This document shows positions 17,526 through 28,712 of a stretch of 64,000 nucleotides of DNA, one piece after another (the first letter of the stretch is position 1; the number at the start of each line of letters is the position of its first letter). The DNA is taken from positions 62,001 through 126,000 of the forward strand of contig CATQHG010000001.1 of assembly GCA_958295905.1 (NCBI GenBank), written 5' to 3'. The DNA is from an uncultured Vicinamibacterales bacterium. Its GTDB lineage: Bacteria; Acidobacteriota; Vicinamibacteria; Vicinamibacterales; UBA8438. Below the pieces are notes generated by a model. That model worked only from the letters and a program-made list of their open reading frames with translations, was not told the DNA's origin and ran no database searches. A program made the position numbers and the translations under genes.

Positions 17526-18305
17526 GTGGCGTTCGTCGTCTCGTTGAATCTGACGCGGTGCCACTTGACGCCCTCGCAGCGTGCCGCCATCGCCGCCGAA
17601 CTTGCCCCGGCCGGCCCCGGCCGGCCGAAAACAGGGTCCACGGACCCGGTTTCTCCGGGCGCACTTCCGGGTTCCGAAAAAAACCCGCCGGATGGCGGGG
17701 TTTCCGGCGGCGGGGAAACTCCGCCATCTGGCGGAGTTACGCAGTCCGATGCGGCGGACAAGCTCAATGTCGGCCTGCGCAGCGTCCAGCGCGCGGAGGC
17801 GGTCCGGCGGACGTCCCCCGAGCTCCACGACGCCGTCAAGCGCGGCGACATCACGGTCGCCGACGCGGCCGACGCCGTGAAGACGATCAACGAGCTGCTG
17901 CCGGAGAAGCGCGCCGGGCGGCCGCCAAGGTGGTCGAGGAGGTCGTCGAACGGTCCTCGGCGAAAGCGGCCGCCCCCGCGGCCGGCGGGAAACCCAAGCC
18001 GTCCGGCCGGGCGGCCAAGGCCGCCCGAAAGGCGGCCGGCAAGCCGGCGCCGTCGAGGAAACCGCCCCAGGCGGACCACGACACGGACGCGGCGCTGCCG
18101 CCCCTGCCGTCCCGCCAAACCCGCGGGCGCCCCGCCGGCCGCCGGATCCGCGCAACCTCCCGCCCCCGGCGACGATCCTTCTTCGACTGTCGAGATCGTC
18201 GTTTCGGGCCCGGACGCCACGCGCATCGACGAGCTGCGCCGCTTTCTCTCCAGCGCCCGCTTGAACCCTGCCTGTACGCATCGTTGGCTACTCGACCAGG
18301 GGAAC
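17526..18305 (+). pseudogene. ParB-like partition/DNA-binding protein, 5'-truncated, two frameshifts
   Basis: The frame starts VAFVVSLNLTRCHLTPSQRA, the junction between the ParB N-domain and its helix-turn-helix region in plasmid and phage ParB-like proteins. It continues DAADKLNVGLRSVQRAEAVR and ELHDAVKRGDITVADAADAV, the second conserved block. Upstream sequence does not encode the ParB nuclease/CTP domain, so the gene is truncated. Frame shifts near 17918 and 18110 lead through an Ala/Lys/Pro-rich tail to STVEIVVSGPDATRIDELRR. It would fit a plasmid or integrative element partition gene lying with the mob module. Confidence 0.65.
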
Positions 18306-18698
18306 AAACCTGCGCCATGGCCGCCACTCCGTTTCCCCGTCCGCCCGCAGCCGGAACTCGTGGGTGGCGCATACCTCCGGCACCGGCGTGTCCCAGCGCA
18401 GCACGAAGCTGCCGTCGCGGTCCGGGACCGCGGTGACGACTTCACTGTATGCCACCTTGCCGTTCGCGCCCCGCGTACGGAGTTGCGCGGCGTATTTTTC
18501 CATCCGGGCGTGATGCCTGCGATCCGGTGGGCGAGGATCCGGCCCCCGCGCCCGTCCGTCCGCTCTTCGGCGCCGACACGGGAGATCCTCGATGGTGCCG
18601 GGGTCGCCGCCGATGAGTCCCACGATCTGTCGGGCCTCCTCCGCGGTGACCGCAGGGCCGGTCATGGTCGTTCCGGGAGCGAACTCCTGCGGGTCCAT
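18288..18698 (-). CDS. hypothetical protein of 136 residues
   Basis: The ATG at 18698 follows AGAGGTACCTC. The two ends look protein-like (TAEEARQIVGLIGGDPGTIE, and SEVVTAVPDRDGSFVLRWDT with HEFRLRADGETEWRPWRRF), while the middle is Arg/Pro-rich and may hide compensating frameshifts. The C-terminal half suggests a small beta-rich domain. It begins 9 bases from a solo IS end. No family is recognised. Confidence 0.45.
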   Translation of the reverse strand: MDPQEFAPGTTMTGPAVTAEEARQIVGLIGGDPGTIEDLPCRRRRADGRARGPDPRPPDRRHHARMEKYAAQLRTRGANGKVAYSEVVTAVPDRDGSFVLRWDTPVPEVCATHEFRLRADGETEWRPWRRFVPLVE

Positions 18699-18707
18699 GA
18701 GGTACCT

Positions 18708-18744
18708 CTGTCGATCCCTGGACGCCGACTTTCACCACGGGCTG
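18708..18744 (-). mobile_element. solo end of the IS5/IS1182-like element
   Basis: These 37 bases are the same as the right end of the IS at 3749 (and nearly that at 5537), ending in the reverse complement of CAGCCCGTGGTGAAAGTC. No other part of the IS is present. It interrupts a small reading frame coming from 18829; the bases next to the end (ATAG) match the 4-bp target size. Confidence 0.75.
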
Positions 18745-18829
18745 ATAGGGACAGCGGCAGCAGCCCGCACCGCTTCACCATTGCCCGGTACTCCAACTCG
18801 TTCACCTTGGCGATCTGCTCGGCAGTCAT
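18745..18829 (-). pseudogene. small gene truncated by the solo IS end
   Basis: The ATG at 18829 with GGTGGAGAA upstream starts MTAEQIAKVNELEYRAMVKR, then CGLLPLSL. After that the frame passes into the IS end and is no longer meaningful. The strong ribosome binding site argues that this was a real gene start; its family is unknown. Confidence 0.45.
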
Positions 18830-18849
18830 TTCTCCACCCTTCTCCGCAT

Positions 18850-20042
18850 CATGCCCCGGTCACCCGCCGCTCCGCCACGGCCGCGCACGGGGGGCCCTGT
18901 CCATCCGTGTGATCCGCGAGCGCCAGCGAGCGCACCGGCGGAGTGTGTCGTGGATGGGCGGAGCCGCCGGCGCACCCGTCGACGACCGCCCCGCCCCCGC
19001 CCCACGTCCATATGATCTTCTCACCCTCCCGCTCTTCCGCTGTGGGCTCGTTCGTCGTTCGCCGGGGTAGGCGTCGGGGGGTGGGCTGCTCTTCGCCCCT
19101 GCCGCGCGTCGGGGTCTTTGCGGGCCGCCGGCCCGGACGCGGGGGCGCCCGGCGGGGTCACCCGCCGCGGTCGGACCGCCGGGCGGCCTCGACGATCTCG
19201 TACGCGGTCTTGACGCGCTGGAAGCCGGCGGACGCCCCGACCAGCGTCCCCACTTCGGAGACCACGCCGGTCGCGGCGCCGACCGCCTTGACACCGACCC
19301 CGACCGTTTTTGCCGGGTTTGCGCATCAACTGCCCCCTCCGTTCTGTGCATCCGGTGCCGGCATCCAGGGCGGCCCGCGGCAGTGCACCGCGTAGCGCTG
19401 CTCCCGCCCGGAACACCTGCTCCGCAGTACTCGTCGGAACGCCTTGAGAACGACACCCGCGCACCGCCGGTGTGCAGTACCGCCAACCGACCGTCCGGCA
19501 TCCACGCCATATCCCGGAGTCGCCCCCGGCCGGCCCCGGCAGCGATCCGCCCGGTTCGTTGCGGCCGCTGGCGGGTTCAGCGCACCCTCTGTCGGCGCGG
19601 GCTTGCCGGCCGTGCAACGCAAACGGACGGTCTGCCCGGCTGCCTGGCGCGCGCATTTCGCGTTTCGCAGCGCGTCGGCTCGCGCGTGGTATACTGGCGG
19701 GAAAGGTGGCGACGCCGGTAGCAGCCGGCGTCGCCTAGACAAGGCGAGCAGGTTGGAGCCCATTCGCCATGCCCGGTCGAATTGTAACGCAGACCCACGA
19801 GTGCGGCGCATCCGCGCCACGGGCTGTTCCTGACTCGGCGACGACCGCCCACGGGGCGTTCGTCGTCCGGTCGGAGCAGGCCGTTCGTGGGTCGTGTTGC
19901 GTACCCTCCGACGCGGACGTGACCGGGGCCGCCCGAGCGGCCCTCCCCCTCCAGTCCTCGACTCGCCGCCACCCGCCGCCGATCGGACGCACCGGCGGAC
20001 GAACGGTGTGGATCTCGTACGCGCGTTCGAGGAGTAGACGTC
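18850..20042. other. 1.2 kb with no firm gene
   Basis: On the minus strand a short open piece ending at 19158 reads VVSEVGTLVGASAGFQRVKT, then AYEIVEAARRSDRGG. It lacks a start codon, and a neighbouring piece (about 19326-19510, MAWMPDGRLAVLHTGGARV) changes frame. Both may be remains of small element genes. A GGTATACT box lies at about 19686. Long open frames on the plus strand here have no support. Confidence 0.35.
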
Positions 20043-20693
20043 ATGTCCCGATTCCTGAGCCCGCCGCCGGGCTTGGCTTCGCGCATCCCGTTCGCGCGCC
20101 GGGTGTACGGCCCGGGGTATAGGCGGGCGCGCGCCGAGGCGTTTCGCCGCTCCGGCGGCGTCTGCCAAGTCTGCGGCCGCCGGCGGGCCGAGGAGGCCCA
20201 TCACTGGGCTCTCCGCTATCCCGCCGACGCGGACGTCACCGCCGACGATCTGACCGCGGTCTGCCGGCGGTGCCACGGGGCGGCCACGTTCCGCCGGCTG
20301 CTCGACCGCCTGGACAGCGCGGGATTGTGGGTGGTCCTGGCGATCGGGTCGCGCCCGGCACCGCGGGCGCCGCGCGGCGCCCGGCCCGCCCGTCAGCCCG
20401 TCCCCCGGCGCCAGCCGCGCCACTGTCACGCCCCGGAGCGGCCGGCGCCGCAGCGCGCCGCAGCGGACCTGCGGGTGCTGGTGGAACAGTGCCGGCTCAC
20501 GCTGTTCGTCGGCTGCCTCGCGTGCGGGCGGTTCGTCCGGCTCGATCGCGTCGCGTACTTCCAGCAGCGCGGGTGGGACATGTCGGTCGCGGCTCTCCAC
20601 CGCCGGCTGTGCTGTTGCAAGTGCCGTAGCCACACCCAGTGGGTGCTTCTGGGCGGGTCGCCGGTGGCGCCGTCCGGCCCGCGGCATTCATAG
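20043..20693 (+). CDS. HNH-type endonuclease-like protein
   Basis: The protein has 216 residues. The N-terminal 90 carry a zinc-finger HNH pattern: GVCQVCGRRRAEEAHHWALR followed by DLTAVCRRCHGAATF. That is C-x2-C, the His pair that takes the catalytic place, and C-x2-C-H. A Pro/Arg linker leads to a C-terminal cysteine cluster (FVGCLACGRFVRL and RLCCCKCRSH), a second likely zinc site. Such proteins nick or cleave DNA and are common in mobile elements and next to terminases. It starts with ATG following a GGAGTAGACGTC ribosome site. No terminase or capsid gene is nearby. Confidence 0.7.
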   Translation: MSRFLSPPPGLASRIPFARRVYGPGYRRARAEAFRRSGGVCQVCGRRRAEEAHHWALRYPADADVTADDLTAVCRRCHGAATFRRLLDRLDSAGLWVVLAIGSRPAPRAPRGARPARQPVPRRQPRHCHAPERPAPQRAAADLRVLVEQCRLTLFVGCLACGRFVRLDRVAYFQQRGWDMSVAALHRRLCCCKCRSHTQWVLLGGSPVAPSGPRHS

Positions 20694-20744
20694 CCGTCGG
20701 GTGGGGACCGGTCGTGAACCGGCGCCGGAGTCGACACCGGGCCG

Positions 20745-21134
20745 ATGCCGCGAAGGCGCCGATCGCCTTCGCGGCATCGGCCCGGGTCGGCGCATACATG
20801 AATTTCGCGCAGCGACCGCTTCGCCCGCGGACGCAGCGCTTCGGCAGCTTGTCCAGCACGTTTCGCCATCTTGTGGCGCCAGCCGCTCTGCGGCGCCGTC
20901 TCCGGCCACACGTCCCGCATCGCCACCAGAAGCCGAGCGCCCCGTCGCCGACCGCCACCGCCCGCAGCCCCGGTCCCGCAGCACGCTCGCCCAGCTCTCC
21001 CGCCAGCCGTCCTCCAGCGCCGCCAGCTCCTTCGTCCCGTCCGCCTTCACCCCGATCATCACCAGCGTGCACAGACGGCCGGCTTCCAAGCGGATGTTGA
21101 AGTGGATCCCCGTCCACACGTACACTATACACAC
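20745..21134 (-). pseudogene. IS256-family transposase remnant, several frameshifts
   Basis: Over three minus-strand frames one can follow VYVWTGIHFNIRLEAGRLCT, LVMIGVKADGTKELAALEDG, WASVLRD, AVGDGALGFW, RDVWPET, NVLDKLPKR and APTRADAAKAI. This is the order found in IS256/mutator transposases from the first catalytic Asp region to beyond the second Asp. The first catalytic residue has changed (V-D-G-I-H to W-T-G-I-H), and at least three frameshifts are present. A shorter relative is at 13530. Confidence 0.8.
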
Positions 21135-21159
21135 CCTTGGGAAGGGGAAATTCGCTTCG

Positions 21160-21402
21160 ATGAGTAGCCGGACGACAGCCGGCGTCTCCCGGCCCCACGT
21201 CGCGGTGATCGGCGGCGGCTTCTGCGGATTCGCCGCGGCTTACGAGCTCGGCCGGCGCGGCGTCCGCGCCACGGTGCTGGAGCGCGGGGCCGAAGTGGGC
21301 GGCCTCGCCGGCAGCTTTGCCGCCGGCGGCGAGCGGCTCGAGAAGTTTTACCACCACTGGTTCACCGGCGATGTCCGCCGCCGACTGGCGGGGCAGGAGT
21401 AG
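21160..21402 (+). pseudogene. FAD-dependent amine oxidoreductase, N-terminal fragment
   Basis: The ATG at 21160 begins MSSRTTAGVSRPHVAVIGGG. A dinucleotide-binding Rossmann start (VAVIGGGFCGFAAAYELGRR), VLERGAEVGGLAGSF and RLEKFYHHWFTGD follow, as in protoporphyrinogen-oxidase-like flavoenzymes of sugar or carotenoid metabolism. The frame stops at TAG after 80 residues where some 400 are expected, and no continuation is seen downstream. An IS256 scrap lies directly upstream. Confidence 0.75.
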
Positions 21403-21883
21403 CTCTGGGCCGGCCGGCGTGTCAACGCGCTACCCCCGCGGCTCCCGCCCGGATCGCTGTCGCCGCGGAAGCCCGGGGCGCGGCGGGCGGCGCTTCGCAG
21501 GACCGCTTGACTCGGCGTATGACAGGCTGCGTTCTACGGATGCGGGTGGGGTCGTTGGCGCGATGGCGGCGGTCTGGGTCGCGCGGGGGGCGCGTCGTGG
21601 CCGCGATCGGTTCCCCGCTCGGACCAGGGCGCCGAGATCCGGGGCAATCCGGCGGCTTGATGACCGCGGCCGCGCGGTGGAGGTCGCAATCGCGTCGTAT
21701 CACGACCGGCAAGGCGACGCGACAACCGCGGCGACACAGCCCGCCCGTGTGGAAGCGAGTCGAATCCGGGCGACTGTCGATTGTACGCCGGGTGGCCGTT
21801 GGCGACTGTGTTGGGGGGCCTCCCTTCACGTGGTAAAAATCGTGGTATACGTGGATCTGTGTTCTGATAAACTCTTTAGACAC
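21403..21883. other. no supported gene
   Basis: Frames here lack start signals and known motifs. The stretch just before 21884 (21830-21883) becomes A/T-richer (GTGGTAAAAATCGTGGTATAC) and could contain the promoter for the Sel1 gene. Confidence 0.35.
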
Positions 21884-22297
21884 ATGCATTTATTGCGCCA
21901 CTTCGAATCCTGCCGGGCGTGCCAACCCTTTTGGGGGCCGTGGCCGTTTGCGGATCCCGCGGAGGCGCTGCGCAGGGCGCGGCTCGCCGCCGAGCAGGGA
22001 GGCGCGCGCGGACAGAGCGTCTTGGCCTTCCTGTACAGCAACGGGCGCGGCGTGCCGCAGGACCACGGGGAGGCGTTGCGCTGGGCGCGGCTCGCCGCCG
22101 AACAGGGAAGCCCTTCCGCACGGAGTCTCTTGGGGATGAATGACATGGCGGGCCGAGGTGTGGAGCAGGACTTTGTCACCGGTTACATGTGGCTTACTTT
22201 GGCCGGGGACACCAACGCCCGGACGCGTCTGGCCGAGTTCTTGACGCCCGAACAGATTGCGGAAGCCGAGGCGCGGGCCCGCGACTGGGGGAAGTGA
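21884..22297 (+). CDS. short Sel1-repeat (TPR-like) protein
   Basis: The ATG at 21884 starts MHLLRHFESCRACQPFWGPW. Three Sel1-type helical repeats follow: ADPAEALRRARLAAEQGG, YSNGRGVPQDHGEALRWARL and MAGRGVEQDFVTGYMWLTLA. The last ends in LAEFLTPEQIAEAEARARDW, the usual C-cap. Full-length family members have a signal peptide and more repeats; this one of 137 residues has neither, so it may be 5'-truncated. Sel1 repeats mediate protein-protein contacts. A DNA duplication between the repeats (GGCGCGGCTCGCCGCCGA, twice) shows how they multiplied. Confidence 0.7.
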   Translation: MHLLRHFESCRACQPFWGPWPFADPAEALRRARLAAEQGGARGQSVLAFLYSNGRGVPQDHGEALRWARLAAEQGSPSARSLLGMNDMAGRGVEQDFVTGYMWLTLAGDTNARTRLAEFLTPEQIAEAEARARDWGK

Positions 22298-22535
22298 GAT
22301 TAGTCCAGACACGGCGCGTTCATTGACGAACGCCGCGATCGCCGACGACCGCGACGCGGAGCAGCCTGGAGTTTCCGCCCCGGTACCCTCCACGCCGGGG
22401 GGCGCCGCCCTCCGCCGCCGGTACTTCGGATTCGTCACGGTCGAAGTAGACTGCGGCGGAAGTCAGGCGGATCGTCCCGGATGCTCAGGTCTTCGGCCAG
22501 TTTTCGGGCGTGGATGCAGGAAGCGGGTGTTGGGC

Positions 22536-25351
22536 ATGTTCGAAATGACCGGGACATGGCGGCCAGTGGCGGCAACCATGACCATCACGCGGACGCTGAC
22601 CTTGGCGTCACTGGCGCTGGCCGGCCTGGGTCTCGCCGCGCCGGCGGCGGGTGCCGGCCAGGAGACCGCGATCGCCGGGACGGTGACCGACGAGACCGGC
22701 GGCGTGCTGCCCGGGGTGACCGTCGAGGCGCGCGGTCCCGCGGCCGGCGGGCCGCCGCGGATCGCCGTCACCGACGGCGCCGGCCGGTTCTCGTTCACCG
22801 CGCTCGAACCGGGCGCGTACGACCTGACCCTCATCCTCCCCGGCTTCGTCACTGTCGTGCGCGCGGGGGTCGAGCCGGGCGCCGAGGTCGAGATCGAGCT
22901 GCAGGCGCAGTTCGAGGAAACGGTGGTCGTGGTCGGCACCCGCGCGGCGCCGCGGTCGGCCACCGCGTCGCCGGTGCCGATCGACGCCATTCCGTACCAG
23001 GACATCGTCAGCCAGGGGGCGACGGATCTGAGCGATCAGTTGCGGAACGTCGTGCCGTCGTACAACGTCAACGCACAACCGATCAGCGACGCGGCGACAG
23101 ATCGTGCGGCCGGTGAACCTGCGCGGTCTGGCCCCCGACCACACCCTGGTGCTGGTCAACGGCAAGCGCCGGCACCGCTCGGCGGTCATCAACTGGCTCG
23201 GCAACGGGGCGGCGGACGGCGCCCAGGGGCCGGACGTCTCCGCCATCCCGGCGATCGCGCTGCGGCAAGTCGAAGTGCTGCGGGACGGGGCGTCGGCGCA
23301 GTACGGGTCGGACGCGAATCGCCGGCGTGCTCAACTTCCAGTTGAAGGACGACCCGTCAGGCGGGAGCCTCGAGTTCCGCACCGGCGCGCACGGCGCGGG
23401 TGACGGCGGGTCGTACGCCGTCGCCGGCAACGCCGGCCTGCCGCTCGGCGCGACCGGATTCGCCAACCTCAGCCTGGAGTACGGCAACGCCGGCGCCACC
23501 AGCCGCAGCGTGCAGCGGGACGACGCCCAGGCGCTGATCGACGCCGGCAACACCGCGGTCGCCGACCCGGTGCAGATCTGGGGGTCTCCGGCGATCGACG
23601 ACGACCTGAAGCTGTTCGGCAACTTCGGCCACCTGTTCGACAACGGCGTGCAGCTCTACGGGCACGCCAACTACGCGAGCAAGACCGTGACCGGCGGTTT
23701 CTACTTTCGGAACCCGAACACGCGCTGGGGGATCTACAGCGCCGACGGGGGCGGGACGCTGTTGATCGGCGACGCGCTCGACGCGCAGGACGGCGTCCTC
23801 GACGGGTCCGCGAACTGTCCGACGGTGGCGGTCACCGACCACCGGCCGGACCCGGCGGCGCTCCGGGCCGTCTTCGACGATCCGAACTGCTTCTCGTTCC
23901 AGGAGCTCCTGCCGGGCGGCTTCACGCCGCAGTTCGGCGGCGATTCCGCGGATGCGTCGGTGGTCGCCGGCGTCCGCGGACTGGCCGCGAACGGTTTCGT
24001 CTGGGACGCCAGCGCGAGCGTCGGCGCCCACGAGGTGGACCTGTTCATCACCGACACCGTCAACGCGTCGCTGGGGCCGCAGACCCCGCTCGACTTCCGG
24101 CCCGGACTGAACCGCCAGCGGGAGGTCAACCTCAACTTCGACGTCTCCCATCCCGTCGCCGACCGGGTGAACGTTGCGGCGGGCGGCGAGTGGCGGCAGG
24201 AACAGTTCACGACCGGTCTCGGCGATCGCGGGTCGTGGGTGACCGGCCCCTACGGCGTCCAGGGTTTCGCCTCCACCTCCAACGGATTCCCGGGTTACGG
24301 CCCGCTCTCCGCGGGCGTCTGGAGCCGCGCCAACGCCGCGGTCTACGGCGACGTCGAGGTGCGGGACGCGGAGGACGCCTGGACCGTCGGCGGCGCCCTG
24401 CGGGTGGAGCGCTTCGACGACTTCGGCGTCACGACCAACAGCAAGGTCTCCCGCGCGCTACCAGGTGGCCCCCGCGCTGGCGCTGCGCGGCAGCGCCAGC
24501 ACCGGGTTCCGGGCGCCGACGCCCGGCCAGGCCAACGTGTTCAACACGTCGGTCGAGTTCGATCAGGAGACGAACGACTCCGTCTTCAACGTCACCCTGC
24601 CGCCGACCTGGACGGTCGCCGGCCTGTACGGGGGGCTGGCGCTCCAGCCGGAACGGTCAGTCAACATGACGACCGGGGCGGTGGTCGAGTCCGGGCCGTT
24701 CACCCTGACCGCGGACTACTTCCACATCGATCTGCGGGATCGGATCGGCCTGTCGCAGAACTTCCGGTTCACGTCGCGCGAGGTGAACATCCTGCTCGCC
24801 GAGGGGGTGGCAAGCGCCCGCGACCTGCGGAACTTCCGGTTCTTCACCAACGCCTTCGATACCCGGACGCAGGGCATCGACCTCGTGGCGACGTGGACGC
24901 CGCCGGGGCTCGGCGGCGGCACCAGCCTCAGCGCCATCGTCAACCGGACCGTCAGCCGGGTGACCGACTTCGATCCGGGCACCCTCGACGACGCGCGGAT
25001 CCGGGAGCTGCAGGAGGCGGTGCCGCAGACCCGCTGGAACGCCGCCGTGACGCAGGCTGTCGGTCCCCGTGCTCCTGCGCGGCCGGCTGCACTTCTACGG
25101 CGGCTGGTGGGACACGGAGGACTTCCTGCGCTATCGCGGGAAGCACCTCCTCGATCTCGAACTCGAAGTCCCCATGGGCGGGGGCGCCACGCTGGGCCGT
25201 CGGCGGGCAGAACGTGCTGAACACCTACCCCGACGAGCATCCGTTCGCGCGGCAGCGGCTCGGGAACCGCTACAGCCAGTTCACGCCGTTCGGCTTCAAC
25301 GGCGGCTACTACTACGTCCGGATCGCCCACGCCTGGCGGACCGGCGCCTGA
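22536..25351 (+). pseudogene. TonB-dependent receptor (Oar/CarboxypepD_reg type), about five frameshifts
   Basis: This outer-membrane receptor of about 938 codons starts at ATG 22536 (AGGAAG upstream) or 22578. It has a signal peptide (TLTLASLALAGLGLAAPAAG) and a carboxypeptidase-regulatory-like beta domain (IAGTVTDETGGVLPGVTVEA). The plug is PIDAIPYQDIVSQGATDLSD, NLRGLAPDHTLVLVNGKRRH, IALRQVEVLRDGASAQYGSD. A long beta-barrel ends in QRLGNRYSQFTPFGFNGGYY with a C-terminal aromatic region. Frames change near 23097, 23320, 24455, 25065 and 25195, yet residues are conserved on both sides each time. That looks more like sequence errors than decay. The res gene starts 17 bases downstream. Confidence 0.88.
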
Positions 25352-25367
25352 ACGCGCGAGGGAAGTT

Positions 25368-28300
25368 GTGGTGACAGACGCCGGCAGCACCAGCGACGGC
25401 GTCACGGATCCGGAGCCCGACGCCTTCTACACACGGCCGATCCTGAACTCGCCCTACGAGTACCCGGGGCGCCACTGGGAGCTGGACGAGAGCCACCGGC
25501 CGACCAGCCGCGTCGTCGACGCGCGGCGGCCCTCGTCGTACGTCTCGCCGATCCCCGCCCCGCGGAAACGCCGCGCCCGGCAGTTGGAACTGGTCGCCGA
25601 CGAGACCGCGAAGTCGGTCGGGACCGGCGGGCAGCAGTACGACCTGACCGCGTTCATCACCGGCGTCCGCAACGCCGTCGACGACTGGCGGGCTCTGCCC
25701 GAGAGCGCGTGGCGGGTTACGCCGGAGACCGCGCGCCTCCTGCGCCACTGGCGCCACCACGCCTTCGGCGACGTCCGGCCGTTCTTCTGCCAGGTCGAGG
25801 CGGTCGAGACCCTGATCTGGCTGACCGAGGTCGCGCCGCGCCTCGGCAGGGACGGACGCCGGTACCTCGATCATCTGGCGAACGCGAACGCCGGCGCGGC
25901 GGCGGACCCGGCCTCCGTGCTGAACCGGGCCGCCCTCAAGCTCGCGACCGGCGCCGGCAAGACCACCGTCATGGCCCTGCTGATCGCGTGGCAGACCCTC
26001 AACGCGGTCCGGCGCCCCGGCAGCCCCCGCTTCACGCGGGGCTTCCTGGTGGTCACGCCCGGCGTGACGATCCGCCGGCGCCTGCGCGTGCTCCAGCCGA
26101 ACGATCCCGACAGCTACTACGCGAGCCGCGAACTGGTCCCGCCGGACATGCTCCGCGACCTCGAACGGGCGAAGATCGTCATCACCAACTACCACGCGTT
26201 CCAGCCGCGCGGGACGCTGGCCGTCTCGGCCGTGGGCCGCGCGCTGCTCCAGGGCCGGGGGGCCCCGTTGCGGACGCAGGAGACCGACGGGCAGATGCTG
26301 CAGCGGGTGATGCCCGAGCTGATGGGGCTCAAGCGGATCTGCGTGCTCAACGACGAGGCCCACCACTGCTATCGGGAGAAGCCGGCCGAATCGGCCGAAG
26401 GCGCGCTCGAGGGCGACGATCGGAAGGAAGCGAAGAAGAACCGCGAGACCGCGCGCATCTGGATGTCGGGCCTTGAGGCCGTCCAGCGCAGGCTCGGTGT
26501 GCAGCGCGTCGTCGACCTGTCGGCGACGCCGTTCTTCCTGCGCGGGTCGGGCTATGCCGAGGGGACGCTGTTCCCGTGGACCGCGAGCGACTTCTCGCTC
26601 ATGGACGCCATCGAATGCGGCATCGTCAAGCTGCCGCGGGTGCCGGTGGCCGACAACATCCCCGGCGCCGAGATGCCCGAGTTCCGCGAGCTGTGGAAGC
26701 ACATCGGCAAACAGATGCCGAAGAAGGGCCGCGGGCGGACCGCGGCCGACCCGCTGCGTCTGCCGACGAAACTGGTGACGGCCCTCGAGGCGCTGTACGG
26801 CCACTACCGGCGGACCTTCGACGAGTGGCGGGCGGCCGGCATCCGCGTCCCGCCCTGCTTCATCGTGGTCTGCAACAACACTATCGACCTCGAAGCTGGA
26901 CTACGACTACGTCTCCGGTTTCCGCCGCGATCGCGGGGACGGCTCGACCACCTTCGAACAAGGTCGCCTGGCCCTCTTCCGGAACTTCGACGAGCACGGC
27001 CGGCCCCTCGCCCGGCCCCGGACGCTGCTGATCGACAGCGAGCAACTCGATTCCGGCGAGGCGCTCGACAAGCATTTCCGCACCGCCGCGGCCGACGAGA
27101 TCGCACGCTTCCGGCGCGAGATCGTCGAGCGGACCGGCGACCGGCGGCAGGCCGAGAAGCTCTCCGACGAGGACCTGCTCCGCGAGGTGGTCAACACGGT
27201 CGGCGTCGAAGGCCGCCTGGGCGCGCAGACCCGCTGCGTCGTGTCGGTCTCGATGCTCAGCGAGGGCTGGGACGCGCGGACCGTCACCCACGTCCTGGGC
27301 GTGCGGGCGTTCGGAACGCAGCTCCTGTGCGAGCAGATCGTCGGCCGCGCGCTGCGCCGGCAGTCGTACGCCGTGAACGAGGAAACCGGGCGCTTCGACG
27401 TGGAGTACGCCGACGTGCTCGGCATCCCGTTCGACTTCACCGCCAAGCCGGTGGTCGCGCCGCCGCAGCCGCCGCGCGAGACGGTGCAGGTCCGGGCGGT
27501 GGTCCCGGACCGCGACGCGTGCGAAATCCGCTTCCCCCGCGTCCAGGGCTACCGCGTGGAGCTCCCGGACGACCGGCTGGCCGCCCGATTCGACGACGAC
27601 TCCACGCTGATCCTCACGCCCGAGCTGGTCGGCCCCGCCGTCACCCGCAACGAGGCGATCATCGGCGAGGGGGTCGACCTGACGCTGGTCCACACGAACC
27701 GGATACGGCGCGCCACGCTGCTGTACCACCTGACCCGCCATCTGCTGCTGACCGAATGGCGCGACCCGAACGAAGAGCCGAAGCTGTATCTGTTCGGCCA
27801 GCTCAAGCGCATCGCCCGGCAGTGGCTGGACGGGCATCTGGTCTGCGAAGGCGGCACGTATCCGGCGCAACTGCTGTTCGCCGAACTCGCGGACGTCGCC
27901 TGCAAGCGCATCACCGACGGCATCGTCGAGGAGCACCGCGGGACCCGCCCGATCAAGGCCGTGCTCGATCCGTACAACCCCGACGGGTCCACGCGGCACG
28001 TGCGGTTCACCACGTCGAAGCAGACCCGCTGGGAGACCGATGCGCAGCGTTGCCACGTCGACTGGGCGGTCTGCGACAGCGACTGGGAGGCCGAGTTCTG
28101 CCGCGTCGCCGAGGCGCATCCGCAGGTGCGGGCGTACGTGAAGAACCACAACCTCGGACTGGAGGTCCCCTACCGTTTCGGCGGCGCGAGCCGGCGCTAT
28201 CTGCCCGACTTCGTCGTCCTCGTCGACGACGGGCGCGGTCCCGACGACCCCCTGCACCTGGTCGTGGAGGTCAAGGGCTACCGCCGCGAAGACGCGAAGG

Positions 28301-28470
28301 AGAAGAAGGCGGCGATGGAGACGTACTGGGTCCCGGCCGTCAACCACCTGGGGTCGTACGGCCGCTGGACGTTCCGGGAGCTGACCTCCGTCTACAAGAT
28401 GGAGACCGACTTCGCCGCCGCCGTCACCGCGGCCTTTCAGCAGACGATCGAGTCGGTCCTGGACGCATAG
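25368..28470 (+). pseudogene. res: type III restriction enzyme Res subunit, one frameshift
   Basis: The GTG at 25368 (or 25371) follows GAGGGAAG. The SF2 helicase part has Walker A LATGAGKTTVMALL (about residue 193), DEAH box VLNDEAHHCY (about 326), motif III DLSATPFF and motif VI QIVGRALRR (about 658). The C-terminal nuclease domain has the PD-(D/E)XK pattern LPDFVVLVDDG...LVVEVKGYRR (about 944-968). Total length (about 1,033) and domain order fit type III Res, which translocates on ATP and cuts with Mod. One shift near 26895 (after NNTIDLE) breaks an otherwise clean frame. The partner mod gene is at 29344, separated by toxin-antitoxin-like remnants. Confidence 0.9.
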
Positions 28471-28539
28471 AGGAAAGGAAGGAGAACGCCGTTTTCGAGG
28501 CCGGCCACGCCTGCGGACGGCCCCGGCTCGCTGGAGACC

Positions 28540-28700
28540 GGGATACCCGCGTGACCAGTACTCGCCCAGTTGCCTGTTTGCCAGGATTCACACGGGCGGG
28601 ACGCCCGCTGCGCGTTCAGGTGTTCAGGGCGGACACGCCGCTGGTCAGGATCGTGACAATATAGGAGCCCACCGCGGGCGGAGTGGGTCGATGACCGCCG
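28540..28700 (+). pseudogene. possible decayed DUF4258-like toxin partner
   Basis: A piece reading RPLRVQVFRADTPLVRIVTI just ahead of the YgiT-like gene resembles the end of DUF4258/MqsR-type toxins. With one base added, the frame continues as RSPPRAEWVDDRRRR and stops, like many such toxins. The N-terminal half is not recognisable. Gene order (toxin then YgiT-type antitoxin) supports the idea, but the similarity is short. Confidence 0.35.
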
Positions 28701-28712
28701 GCGGAGGTGAAC

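Noticed and set aside
19158-19320. Small minus-strand gene VVSEVGTLVGASAGFQRVKT
   Set aside because: Protein-like composition, but no start codon in frame before a stop and no family; recorded only as a possible remnant.
19326-20687. 453-codon minus-strand open frame
   Set aside because: It is opposite the HNH gene and continues into low-complexity sequence; no motif and no ribosome site.
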